A DNA stretch of 64,000 nt from JANJTY01 sp038257155. GTDB taxonomy: Bacteria; Pseudomonadota; Gammaproteobacteria; Xanthomonadales; Xanthomonadaceae. The notes below the pieces were generated by a model, which saw only the letters and a program-made list of their open reading frames with translations, was not told where the DNA came from and made no database searches. Position numbers and translations under genes: made by a program. Positions within the stretch are counted from its first letter, which is position 1, and every line of letters begins with the position of its first letter. Shown piece after piece: positions 43,337-51,842 of the stretch. The stretch covers positions 124,001 through 188,000 of the forward strand of contig JBBSJP010000001.1 in the NCBI GenBank assembly GCA_038257155.1. Reading direction: 5' to 3'.

Positions 43337-44442
43337 TGCTCTACCTCGCGCGACAACGATTCCTCGACCAGCCCCAAGTGAGTGGCAACGCTGTCGTGCG
43401 ACGGCGACCATTGGCCAGATTCGCGGTGTCGCGACCAGCGCTGGTAGGTCGTACCACCAATCGACCGGCGTGCTTCTGTTTTCGGAATAGCTGCCCCGTT
43501 CGACCGAGCCAGTGGCGGATAGCAATAAAACATGTCGAGCTCCGCCGCCGGGTAGGGCGGCGGGATCTCGATTGCCAAGTCGCATGTCGCCAGTCCGTAG
43601 CCGCCGGGAAGCCGATAGTCGCTGATGATCAACCAGCGCCGACCTTCGTCGACCGTCTGCCAGCGATAGCCGCACCCCTCCAGAAATGACTCATCCTTGG
43701 GGAGAAGGGCGAACTGCCTGCGGAGACTGGACCCGCCCTCGCCGTTGTTGATCTGCTTGGGCGTGAGGCGCAGGCGCTCTATCCCCGGCTGTCTCAAATC
43801 AACCTGATCGGTGAGCTGGACCTGGCGTTTTGGCTGCCCTCGTACCTTCAGCACGATGATCCAGCCTTGAAACGGATCGATTCCGGCCTTCTGAAGAGCC
43901 TCTTCGACTCCGATCGTTGGCTCGACCGACTCGATGACTACACCTTGGACATCGAGCTTCCAATTGCGGCGGCGCGTGTAGAGGCGTTCGACACCGGGCT
44001 GCGCGAGGTCGAGCGCAGTTCCGGCCTCCACCAGCAGATCGGGTTCGTCGCGGCGCACGAGCCACAACTCGCGATCGTTCGAAATCCGTCCGATTCGGCG
44101 GACCGTTGCTTCATCCAGGGGGCCGGCCCAGGCGAACCGGTCGTTGTCCAGAACGAAGTAGAACAGTCGGTCGACTTGGCGGGCGAAAAACATCACCGGA
44201 GGTGGATAGGCGCGCAAGTCGGTCTCCACTTCCAGTCCGACTTCCTGGGTGGGCCCGTCAGGGGGCCACAGAATCAGCGCGTACTCTGCCGCCGGGTGCA
44301 GACCAGCCGCCGCCAGCACCTGCCGGCCGTTGGGCATGCGTTCCGAGATCGGAACAGCCAAGTCGTTAACATGAATGGTGAGGCCTCCAGAAACGGCCTG
44401 GAGGAGGCAATCGGCGGTGCTCGGGTTCGTATCGGCGTTCAT
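43333..44442 (-). CDS. Triple ubiquitin-like (multiubiquitin) domains fused to an E2-like domain
   Basis: 369 residues. Three Ubl units of the multiubiquitin type run at about 20-88, 91-158 and 160-228; the third reads WKLDVQGVVIESVEPTIGVEEALQKAG. A linker INNGEGGSS with Gly236-Gly237 leads into an E2-like domain (240-369) with YRLPGGYGLATCDLAIEIPP, Cys307 in MFYCYPPL and THLGLVEESL at the end. This matches Prok-E2 family E; Cys257, Cys288 and Cys307 are candidate active-site cysteines. First gene of the conjugation operon. ATG 44442 follows GGAGA and lies outside the upstream operator, unlike ATG 44496. Confidence 0.9.
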   Translation of the reverse strand: MNADTNPSTADCLLQAVSGGLTIHVNDLAVPISERMPNGRQVLAAAGLHPAAEYALILWPPDGPTQEVGLEVETDLRAYPPPVMFFARQVDRLFYFVLDNDRFAWAGPLDEATVRRIGRISNDRELWLVRRDEPDLLVEAGTALDLAQPGVERLYTRRRNWKLDVQGVVIESVEPTIGVEEALQKAGIDPFQGWIIVLKVRGQPKRQVQLTDQVDLRQPGIERLRLTPKQINNGEGGSSLRRQFALLPKDESFLEGCGYRWQTVDEGRRWLIISDYRLPGGYGLATCDLAIEIPPPYPAAELDMFYCYPPLARSNGAAIPKTEARRSIGGTTYQRWSRHRESGQWSPSHDSVATHLGLVEESLSREVEQ

Positions 44443-44472
44443 AGGGGGTATCTCCATGTAGGTCTTGTTTCG

Positions 44473-44565
44473 TTCGGTGTACCGAACTCGTTGCATACTC
44501 TGCTCTTGTGCCTGTTGCCTGTCAACAGGTACTTTTTTGTTCGGTTGGCAGCTACACTAGCCAAC
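44473..44565. promoter_or_regulatory. Three palindromes in the divergent promoter region (candidate operators)
   Basis: GTTCGGT-GT-ACCGAAC (44473-44488), CCTGTTG-CCTGT-CAACAGG (44511-44529) and GTTGGC-(10)-GCCAAC (44544-44565) all lie between the ubiquitin-like operon and the XRE regulator gene. The arms are perfect. Binding by the divergent XRE protein, relieved by the ImmA/IrrE peptidase, is the likely use. Confidence 0.65.
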
Positions 44566-44586
44566 TCAGAAGTGCAGGAGGCTGAA

Positions 44587-44913
44587 ATGCCGTCGCCGTT
44601 GGGCACCAAGATTCGGGATCGAAGGCTTCAGCTCGAGATGTCGCTCGAGACGCTGGCGAAACTCACAGGCTCAAGTAAGAGCTACGTCTGGGAACTAGAG
44701 AATCGCGACAAGGATCCGAATCCGTCCGCGGAGAAGCTCGCCAAGATCGCAGAAGCGTTGAAAGTCACGTCCGAATTCTTCCTGGCAAAGAACGAAACGA
44801 CGCCATCCAACGAAGTCAGGGACGTCGCGTTCTTCCGGAAGTACTTGCAGCTCGACGAGTCAAGCAAGGAAAAGCTCCGCGACATCCTTGACGTCTTCGA
44901 TGCCAAGGACTGA
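44587..44913 (+). CDS. XRE family helix-turn-helix regulator
   Basis: 108 residues; the HTH domain covers 5-65 (LGTKIRDRRLQLEMSLETLAKLTGSSKSYVWELENRDKDPNPS). The C-terminal part (DVAFFRKYLQLDESSKEKLRDILDVFD) is a typical short tail of regulators that work with ImmA/IrrE peptidases. AGGAGG sits 6 bases before the ATG, a very strong site. It overlaps the downstream peptidase gene by 14 bases and is divergent from the ubiquitin-like operon, which it probably represses. Confidence 0.9.
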   Translation: MPSPLGTKIRDRRLQLEMSLETLAKLTGSSKSYVWELENRDKDPNPSAEKLAKIAEALKVTSEFFLAKNETTPSNEVRDVAFFRKYLQLDESSKEKLRDILDVFDAKD

Positions 44914-45808
44914 TGCCAAGAAGCAACCGATGGCGGAGGCGAACCGGCTCTCCGCGATGCTGCGGACCGTCCTGCAGGGTGATCGTTTTCCAGTCGATGT
45001 CAGGCAGCTTGCGCTCGAGTATTCGCGAACGTGTTTTCCTGAATCTCCGATCAGCGAAATTCAAGCGCAGCCCCTGCCTGGCTTTGAAGGCATGCTGGCC
45101 GCGCACAAGACCAAAACCAAGTGGCTGATCGTCTACAACGACCGCCTTTCCGCGGGACGCGTCCGATTCACCCTCGCGCACGAATTTGGCCACTACATCC
45201 TGCATAGAGAGCGGCAATCCCTCTTCGAATGCAGCGAAAATGACATGCACGACTGGGACTCGCAGGAGCGCCTGATGGAATCGGAGGCAGACACGTTTGC
45301 CTCATTTTTGCTCATGCCGCTGGATGATTTCAGAACTCAGCTCGAAGGGCAGTCCATTTCGATCCCACTGTTGGCGCATTGCGCCTGCAGGTACGGCGTG
45401 TCCATGATGGCGGCGGCGCTAAAGTGGCTGGAGATCGCGCCAAAACGCGCGGTAGTTGTCGCAGCTCGAGACGGATTTGTCCTTTGGGCGCGATCGAACA
45501 AAGCGGCTCTGAATTCGGGCGCTTACTTGGCCACGCGCAAGCGAACCATCGAGGTGCCAGAGGCCTCTTCCCTGAGTCGAATCATCGCGGTGTCTGACAC
45601 CCAACCAGTTCGGCAGCGGGCTCAGCTATGGTTCCCGCGCGAGCCGGACAGTATGCCGCTGAATGAGTTGGTGCATGTTTCACAGGGTTCCTATCCCTAT
45701 ACCTTGGGGCTCCTTCTGATGCCGGACGCGGAGCCCAGGTGGCGCGAGGCAGACGAGGACGACTCTACTGTTGAGCCCGTAAACAGGAAGATCAGACTCC
45801 GCAGCTAG
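44900..45808 (+). CDS. ImmA/IrrE family metallopeptidase
   Basis: 302 residues from ATG 44900, with gluzincin motif TLAHEFGHYIL (His94, Glu95, His98) and the third ligand region MESEADTFASFLLMP. In ImmA/IrrE systems this peptidase cleaves the XRE repressor encoded beside it after a stress signal. TTG 44888 and ATG 44930 are alternative starts. The C-terminal 130 residues are family-variable and may sense the signal. Confidence 0.92.
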   Translation: MPRTDAKKQPMAEANRLSAMLRTVLQGDRFPVDVRQLALEYSRTCFPESPISEIQAQPLPGFEGMLAAHKTKTKWLIVYNDRLSAGRVRFTLAHEFGHYILHRERQSLFECSENDMHDWDSQERLMESEADTFASFLLMPLDDFRTQLEGQSISIPLLAHCACRYGVSMMAAALKWLEIAPKRAVVVAARDGFVLWARSNKAALNSGAYLATRKRTIEVPEASSLSRIIAVSDTQPVRQRAQLWFPREPDSMPLNELVHVSQGSYPYTLGLLLMPDAEPRWREADEDDSTVEPVNRKIRLRS

Positions 45809-45999
45809 ACGACGCTCCTTGTAAGGGCAAGTGACCGAAGTACGCTTCACATTTCCATTCAATCTGCCACGAACCGTCGTCGGGAAGTTCGGATGAGAAG
45901 ACACACGCTAGTGTTCAAGCGGCGACGTGTTCAACCGCAGTTGTTTGATTGCCATCATGGGACAGGCTAGGGTCCCGAAGCCAATGCAGAGGGCATCGC

Positions 46000-47049
46000 A
46001 TGATCCAGTACATCCCAATCTTGAAATGGAAGCCTGCAGAGCAAGGCGCGCTTATGCGGCTGGAAAGCGCGGAGCGCCTTCCCATGTTGCCGATCATCGA
46101 GATCCTTCCTCTGGATGCAAATTTGGCCCCTAAGGAGCTAGTCACCGCGACGTTGGTCAAGTTTGTCGCCGTCGCGATCAAGTCCAGTCTCGGTCTCTTT
46201 TCGAACGGCTTTGGGCTGGATGGCCGCTACCTGTTCGCAAGCGGCATTTCGATAAAACGCTTGGCGCGCATCTGCGGCGACCTTCGCAAGGAAAGCCTCA
46301 ATGCAATTCCGGTTGTTGAGCCCGATAGAGTGCTGACAGAGACAATCGATCTATCGCTGCTCAAGCCACTTCGTGCAGTAATACTTCGCGTTCCAGTGCG
46401 CGTCACTCCATTGGTAGAAACGCTGCAAGCGCTTACCGATTTGCGGAACGCGATTGGAAAACGCGCCGACGTGATTGCAGTGCTAGACATGGATGGTTTC
46501 GGTGACGCGGACAACAGCATGTTCATGAAGCTCGTTGACCCGATGATCAAGGCCGTCATGTCCGCCGGCACGGCCAACAGGGTGTCGCTGGCCGGCGGTA
46601 GCTTTCCCGCGTCGCTCAGTCGATACAAGCAGGGACGCTCTGAGATCTCACGGCGCGAATGGGCGATTTGGAGCCACTTCCAGAAGCAGCCTGGCCTCTC
46701 AGGGCTGATCTTCAGCGACTACGCAGTGACCAATCCGAAGCTGCTTATCATCCCGAAGGGCACGCCGATCCCCGTTCTGGCACAGATACGCTACGCCGTC
46801 ACTGATCGGTGGGTCTTGCAGAGGGGCGCCGTCATCAAGGGAAGCGCGGGGTTTCAACAGTACAAGCAACTTTGCGTTGTGATGATGGCCAGTCCGGAGT
46901 ATTGCGGCGAGCCGTACTCATACGGGGACAAGATGATTAAGCACCACAGCGACCCGAGTCCGAAAGTCACCACTGGCAGTCCGCAGACGTGGCGACGCGA
47001 TGCCACAAACCATCATCTTGTACACACAATTAGGCAGCTGACGACGTAG
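46000..47049 (+). CDS. Beta family protein (PF14350-like)
   Basis: 349 residues beginning MIQYIPILKWKPAEQGAL, the hallmark N-terminus of the Beta protein family. A central region VRVTPLVETLQALTDLRNAIGKRADVIAVLDMDGFG and the C-terminal part GYKQ/FQQYKQLCVVMMASPEYCGEPYSYGDKMI fit a TIM-barrel-like pattern. AGAGGG is 7 bases before the ATG. Such proteins occur in phage-defence neighbourhoods with sce7726-type nucleases, as here. The last 20 bases overlap the 3' end of the convergent sce7726 gene. Confidence 0.8.
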   Translation: MIQYIPILKWKPAEQGALMRLESAERLPMLPIIEILPLDANLAPKELVTATLVKFVAVAIKSSLGLFSNGFGLDGRYLFASGISIKRLARICGDLRKESLNAIPVVEPDRVLTETIDLSLLKPLRAVILRVPVRVTPLVETLQALTDLRNAIGKRADVIAVLDMDGFGDADNSMFMKLVDPMIKAVMSAGTANRVSLAGGSFPASLSRYKQGRSEISRREWAIWSHFQKQPGLSGLIFSDYAVTNPKLLIIPKGTPIPVLAQIRYAVTDRWVLQRGAVIKGSAGFQQYKQLCVVMMASPEYCGEPYSYGDKMIKHHSDPSPKVTTGSPQTWRRDATNHHLVHTIRQLTT

Positions 47050-47635
47050 AACCAGAGGCTCTGCGCGGTGCCCTACGCTCGAAGCGCGATCTGAGCTCCT
47101 GAATCACCCACCGCCGAACGTCGGCGAGCGTGCCAACATCCGCCAGCACGTCGCACAACTCTTCTCGGGTGCTACGAGCTCTGACTCTGTCCGGGGCGAT
47201 GGATCGCGCGACATCCATCACTTCATTGCGCCACAACAGTGCTGCGATCTCCCGCGGCTCCTGCCTGGGATGGGAGCTGGCGGCGCGTCTTTCCAATAGG
47301 CGAAGCTCGCGATCCACTGACTCCGCCAAAATCAATCCCCACCAGGGCGGTAGCAGCTTCTCCGCAGCCGAAATGTAGGCGGCAGTCGTGACCAATGAAA
47401 CACGATCAAACACGCGATGATAGGCGTGCATCTGCCGCGCCAGACGATCAAGTGTGTCGAAGTCGCTCTTAATCTCGAACGCCTCCAGCAAGGCGCCGGC
47501 CACCACAACATCGGCTCGCACCGCCCCTTGCTCCACGTTGAGCTCTTCGATGAGCACGTCGCAAGCGCGCATACGCGATTCGAGCTCGCGTCTTAGTGCG
47601 TGCCTTAGGTCGTTCTCGGAGATGCCGTAGCGCAT
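47030..47635 (-). CDS. sce7726 family protein, predicted PD-(D/E)XK nuclease
   Basis: 201 residues. MRYGISENDLRHALRREL opens the family. A nuclease core VRADVVVAGALLEAFEIKSDFDTLDRLARQMHAYHRVFDRVSLV has the Asp and the Glu-x-Lys of the PD-(D/E)XK fold. No signal peptide. The gene is convergent with the Beta-family gene, sharing 20 bases of 3' end, and divergent from an XRE-type gene. The nucleic acid target is unknown. Confidence 0.83.
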   Translation of the reverse strand: MRYGISENDLRHALRRELESRMRACDVLIEELNVEQGAVRADVVVAGALLEAFEIKSDFDTLDRLARQMHAYHRVFDRVSLVTTAAYISAAEKLLPPWWGLILAESVDRELRLLERRAASSHPRQEPREIAALLWRNEVMDVARSIAPDRVRARSTREELCDVLADVGTLADVRRWVIQELRSRFERRAPRRASGSTSSAA

Positions 47636-47643
47636 GGCTCTAG

Positions 47644-47670
47644 TATGCCATATGCTATGCCACTATGCCA
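47644..47670. promoter_or_regulatory. TATGCCA repeats at the divergent promoter and start codon
   Basis: TATGCCA occurs three times at 47644-47650, 47656-47662 and 47664-47670; the last covers the ATG of the HTH gene. The 15-mer TATGCCACTATGCCA at 47656-47670 recurs exactly inside that gene at 47849-47863. It is a candidate operator of the HTH protein, acting at both the promoter/start and the coding region. Confidence 0.6.
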
Positions 47671-48048
47671 GCGCGACCACTATCCAACGATCCCCGTGTC
47701 GCTCGAGCCAGAGATGACATCAAGCACTATTTGGAGCAGCACCGAATGAGCGCTCTTGAGCTTTCAAGGCGCTCTGGCGTCCCGCAGCCGCAGATCAGCA
47801 AACTGTTAACCGGTGTGCGAAAACGGTGGTCAAGTTCCATCGAAAAGTTATGCCACTATGCCAACTGTGACGTCCCAGCTCTCGGTCACCCTTCGGCCGC
47901 AGAGAAACGCCTGTCGCGTGCATTGCGACAGGCGCTCGGTAATCATGACGACCCTCGGGCCGTCGAAGTGCTCGCCCGCGTCATCGAAGCGGTAACGCCC
48001 GCAATGGTCGCCATGCGCGCCACCCCTTCTCTGGAGCACCCCGAATGA
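47665..48048 (+). CDS. Helix-turn-helix regulator of an ImmA/IrrE pair
   Basis: 127 residues; an HTH (MSALELSRRSGVPQPQISKLLTGVRKRWSSSIEKLCHYANCD) covers about 28-70 and an Ala-rich helical C-terminus follows. No ribosome-binding site is visible before ATG 47665; ATG 47746 is an alternative. The stop overlaps the start of the ImmA/IrrE gene (ATGA). The gene carries a copy of its putative operator inside the coding sequence. Confidence 0.82.
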   Translation: MPARPLSNDPRVARARDDIKHYLEQHRMSALELSRRSGVPQPQISKLLTGVRKRWSSSIEKLCHYANCDVPALGHPSAAEKRLSRALRQALGNHDDPRAVEVLARVIEAVTPAMVAMRATPSLEHPE

Positions 48049-49073
48049 ACATGGCAACTGACAAGCAACTGTTCGCCACCCTGCGCAGCGCAGGGCTAAC
48101 GCGTTCGCAGGCCGTCGCGCTCTTGCCCGACTGGTGGGAGCCAGCCGTCGCGCGCACAGAATCCGGGCTGTGGGAGACCACGCTCTTGTTGAGTCGTCGC
48201 CTGAGTATTGACGCGGTAGCGCTTGCTGATGGCGCTATTCGTCGTGTCGGTGCTGTTTCGGATCTCCGTTTCAAGCACACCGCACGATTCAATGAAGAAG
48301 CCTTGCAGGCTGCTACTTTGATAGCCTCCTCTCTGGCGAGGGCGGTTGTCGGCGCGACCAAAAAGGTGCCTCTACCAACGGACCTCTCAGCAGAGAAGGT
48401 GCGTGCCATGCTGCTCGCTGGCCCGTCCGGTCGCGTCGATTTCGACTCGCTACTTGCGTGTTGCTGGGAGTTCGGAATTCCGGTTGTTCCGCTTCCCAAC
48501 CTGCCGAAGGGCGTCAAGAAGATGGACGCCGCGGCGCTGAAGGTCGGCCTGAGGCCGGCGATTGTCATCACCCGAAAGAATGACTCGAAAGCTTGGCTTG
48601 GTTTCCTTCTCGCGCATGAGCTCGGTCACATCGTGAAAGGTCATGTGCCCGAGAATGGCTCCATCATCGAGGGATCGCTTCAAGACACAGTGGAGTTCGA
48701 TGCCATTGGGCAGGCTGATCAGCAAGAGATCGAGGCCAACGAGTTTGCTCATGCGTTGCTTGGTGGCGCCGACGCCGACGCCTTGGTCAATGGCTGGCCG
48801 ACAAGCGGATACCCTGTCTCAATTGCGGCATGGGCGACACAAGGTGCGCAGAACCTTCGCGTTGCACCAGGTCAGTTGATCCTGCGCTATGCCTTTCTCC
48901 GTCACCGGTGGCAGGAGGCGCAGATTGCGTTGCGCTTTCTACACGATGACATGGAAGCGCAGGCGACGCTCATCAATAGCCTTCGCGCAAACATCGATAC
49001 CTCCGCAATTGCGGACGATCTTCATGAGTTCGTCGCTCAGATTACGGGGGTCGATGCTGAGCGCGTGAACTAG
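48045..49073 (+). CDS. ImmA/IrrE family metallopeptidase, second copy
   Basis: 342 residues with GFLLAHELGHIVKGH (His191, Glu192, His195) and QEIEANEFAHALL supplying the third ligand. It is unlike the first ImmA/IrrE protein of the window outside the motif: about 180 residues precede the motif, compared with 90. It lies in one run HTH-ImmA-PIN-CHAT, 11 bases before the PIN-like gene, and probably cleaves the HTH repressor encoded immediately upstream. Confidence 0.88.
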   Translation: MNMATDKQLFATLRSAGLTRSQAVALLPDWWEPAVARTESGLWETTLLLSRRLSIDAVALADGAIRRVGAVSDLRFKHTARFNEEALQAATLIASSLARAVVGATKKVPLPTDLSAEKVRAMLLAGPSGRVDFDSLLACCWEFGIPVVPLPNLPKGVKKMDAAALKVGLRPAIVITRKNDSKAWLGFLLAHELGHIVKGHVPENGSIIEGSLQDTVEFDAIGQADQQEIEANEFAHALLGGADADALVNGWPTSGYPVSIAAWATQGAQNLRVAPGQLILRYAFLRHRWQEAQIALRFLHDDMEAQATLINSLRANIDTSAIADDLHEFVAQITGVDAERVN

Positions 49074-49084
49074 AGCCCACTTCG

Positions 49085-49702
49085 GTGCTGCTAGCGGACA
49101 ACGACGCGTTGGCAAAGGCGGCGCATTGGGACTTGCTCGAGTGCGTACCATTGCTCGTCGACGGAACTTGGCAAGACGTGGCAATCCTAGACACGCTTCT
49201 GCACCGTACGCGCAGGGCTGCTAGCGGAAAGAAGGACAGGCTGTTCGCCAGCGCTGAGATCGCTGCCGAGCTTCTGGTCAATCTGGAGATTGCCAAAATC
49301 GTGTGCCTACCGCCACCCGAAATCCGCGCTCACCTCGTGGACCAAGAAGGCATCGACCCGGGTGAACAAATCCTCATCGGCGCTTTACTAGCACAGCCAA
49401 CCGCGATGCTACTGACGGGAGACAAGCGCGCACTGACCGCCATTCCGACGTGTCTGCGGGGCGACCTCATTGAATCCATTGCGGGGCGCTGCATCTGTAC
49501 TGAGCAGATGGTTAGCTTTGCTATTACGCGCTTTGGTCTAGCGGAGCTGCAGAAGCGGGTGCGTCCGTTCGTCGACCGCGATTCTGCAGCACACATCATC
49601 TTGGGGAGATCTTGCAGTGCAGACGCACAGCACGTTCAAGCGGCTTTGAACTCCTACATTGGCGACTTGAGAACGCGGGTCCACCCGTTGCTTGCAGATT
49701 GA
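49085..49702 (+). CDS. PIN-domain-like protein
   Basis: 205 residues from GTG 49085. MLLADNDALAKAAHWDLLECV at the start and MLLTGDKRALTAI about residue 110 are acidic PIN-type positions; EGIDPGEQILIGALL supplies another acidic pair. PIN domains are Mg-dependent ribonucleases, commonly toxins. The C-terminal 70 residues form no known domain. It starts 11 bases after the ImmA/IrrE gene and 127 bases before the CHAT gene. A fold search would settle the PIN assignment. Confidence 0.7.
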   Translation: MLLADNDALAKAAHWDLLECVPLLVDGTWQDVAILDTLLHRTRRAASGKKDRLFASAEIAAELLVNLEIAKIVCLPPPEIRAHLVDQEGIDPGEQILIGALLAQPTAMLLTGDKRALTAIPTCLRGDLIESIAGRCICTEQMVSFAITRFGLAELQKRVRPFVDRDSAAHIILGRSCSADAQHVQAALNSYIGDLRTRVHPLLAD

Positions 49703-49829
49703 AGCGAGGTGGAGCGCGAGCAACATCCTACCTGACTGCCTCCGATCTGGCAGCCGGCAGCTGGTAGCCAGCAGACCGACCGTATCCCGTAGGATTGGCA
49801 CGGACGATTGCCGGCGATCCACACCGCCC

Positions 49830-51836
49830 ATGAACGAACAAGAAGCGCTCGACCTCGCAACCTTTCACAGAAGCGCCGATCAGGCTGTGGGCGACGGATT
49901 CGGCGCTGCGCGAACGTTGCTCGAGGCAACGGTTGGCGAGCAAGGTACGGCCGAAGACATCCGCCACGTCAAGCAGTTCATGTTGGGCAGCATCGCTCTT
50001 GACCGCTGCATTCTCGAGCGAGAGATGAGCCAGGCCGGAGACTGGATCTGCTGGTCCCTGACTAGTAGGGTCGTCGACGATCAAGCGCAAGAACTGCACG
50101 TCGGCCGGCTCTACTCTTTCCCGGACAGGGCTGGCCTGATGGAGTCGCCGTTTGGCGACTTATTCATTAGCTGGCTCGCGCACTTCTTCTACTACGCACG
50201 CATTCGCGCCGCGATGCCGGAAATCGCGAAGGCAGTGTTCCCACTTGCGGTGATGGTCTTCAAAATGGGGCCCGTGCAGCACAGGGGGGTCGCAGACCTA
50301 GGTGCGATGTCCATGGCGTGGGCGAACCAAGAGCGCGCCGATCTAGTCGCGGAGTTGATGCCAGCCTTCGAAGATGCCGCAAGCAATGAGAGCTTGCCAC
50401 CTGCAATCAGGATCCCTCTCATCCTGACGTTGACAGGCAAAACTGGAGACGCATCACGATGCGGAGCAATGCACTGGCTCAACGTAGCCCGTGGGCCACT
50501 GTTTAATCAGCTGAACGCGATGCAGCGGCTGCATGTACTGACCGATGCGTACGGCAGGTTGGGCACTGAAGAGATGTTCGAGGACTTGGTTGTCGCGGTC
50601 GATCAACTGCAAGCCGAAGCACTTGAGTCTGAAGGAATCAATGCAAGAAGAATGGTGGATGCGTGCGCGGACTATTCGTTCGCGATGGTCGGATCTAGTT
50701 TGACCCGCGGCGAGTTGGAACGCGCCCTGACACTCTTGGCGCACTGGTACGGCGTCCGTGAGGATCGGCTCGACACTGGCGAGGTGATTGTTTTCTGCCC
50801 GATGCACTCGGATGGATACATTGCGGTGAGTGGGCGCCAGTGCACATTGGTCGCGCGCAACCAAGATGCTGTTCTTCGAGAGCTTGCGTACTCGGGAAAT
50901 GTCTTCCTCGGTGTAGCTAACAGCATCTCAGGCGCGAGTGCTCTTCCGGTGCACACTCCCGATCGTTTCGGCGTCCCCACAGCTCAATCTGCGCCACGTT
51001 TCGAAGCCGCCCTTCGAGAGGCCTATTGTCCGAACGAATTCACGCCAGACCTGACGGACAACTCCTCGCAGGTCGTACTCCGCAGCCAAGCACAACCGTT
51101 CCAAGCGATTCAACTTCACACATGGGGTACCACTTGGCCGGTCACATCAAGCCTTCGGCGTCCAAAGCCTGATCGTCCACTGGCGACCGTGCTTCTTTGG
51201 TCGGGTGGCGGCTCGATGACTGAAGCCATCGAACTCGAAGCGGTTCAAGCCATCCTTGAAGCCGCCGGCGCACACGTGCAGCTAGAGGCGCCCGAGGGCC
51301 TGGCAAGGGACCAGTTCCTGGCCGAATACTCAAGTGCGCGCTGGGACGTTGTATGGCTTGCCTCGCACGGAGAATTTAATCACTGGGATCCAAAGTCCGC
51401 CCGTGTTCAAATAGATAGAGTCCAGTCCTACACCAGCATCGACGATATCCTGGACTCATCGCCGCGCGGCGCTGCACGTCGCCTACTCATGCTGAATGTC
51501 TGCGACGGTGCACGGTCAGGGGAGCACGGACTCCTCCCTCGTGTGGGACTCGCCCCCGCCATCGCTGGCCCCGATCAGGCGGTCATATCCCATCTGTGGC
51601 CGACAGAGAATTGGGCTGCAGCGACCTTTGGGGTCCTGCTTGCGATTGAATTGGTCCGAACGAGGTCCTTCTTTGCGGCCTTTGTCGCCGCGTTAGGCCA
51701 ACTCCGTGCGCCGCCGCGAGAGATCGCAGACCGACTCAATGCGGCAAAAGTCGGCCAGGAAATTGCTGCCCGACTTCGCCACGCAGACGCGGGCACCGAA
51801 ATTAACATCTGGGGCTCCCCAGCATTTTTTCAATGA
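49830..51836 (+). CDS. CHAT-domain protein (caspase-like protease)
   Basis: 668 residues. The C-terminal CHAT domain (about 480-668) has the catalytic dyad His513 (WLASHGEFNHWD) and Cys558 (MLNVCDGARSGEHG) followed by LAPAIAGPDQAVISHLWPTENWAAATFGVLL. The N-terminal 450 residues are alpha-helical in look (helical repeat or sensor part) and have no motif I can name. CHAT proteases act as effectors in several bacterial defence systems. It ends 6 bases from the convergent tniQ gene. Confidence 0.88.
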   Translation: MNEQEALDLATFHRSADQAVGDGFGAARTLLEATVGEQGTAEDIRHVKQFMLGSIALDRCILEREMSQAGDWICWSLTSRVVDDQAQELHVGRLYSFPDRAGLMESPFGDLFISWLAHFFYYARIRAAMPEIAKAVFPLAVMVFKMGPVQHRGVADLGAMSMAWANQERADLVAELMPAFEDAASNESLPPAIRIPLILTLTGKTGDASRCGAMHWLNVARGPLFNQLNAMQRLHVLTDAYGRLGTEEMFEDLVVAVDQLQAEALESEGINARRMVDACADYSFAMVGSSLTRGELERALTLLAHWYGVREDRLDTGEVIVFCPMHSDGYIAVSGRQCTLVARNQDAVLRELAYSGNVFLGVANSISGASALPVHTPDRFGVPTAQSAPRFEAALREAYCPNEFTPDLTDNSSQVVLRSQAQPFQAIQLHTWGTTWPVTSSLRRPKPDRPLATVLLWSGGGSMTEAIELEAVQAILEAAGAHVQLEAPEGLARDQFLAEYSSARWDVVWLASHGEFNHWDPKSARVQIDRVQSYTSIDDILDSSPRGAARRLLMLNVCDGARSGEHGLLPRVGLAPAIAGPDQAVISHLWPTENWAAATFGVLLAIELVRTRSFFAAFVAALGQLRAPPREIADRLNAAKVGQEIAARLRHADAGTEINIWGSPAFFQ

Positions 51837-51842
51837 CCGGTG

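Noticed and set aside
43867..44586. Extension of the XRE regulator frame to a 348-codon protein
   Set aside because: The extra part is antisense to the multiubiquitin-E2 gene; AGGAGG and the HTH start support ATG 44587.
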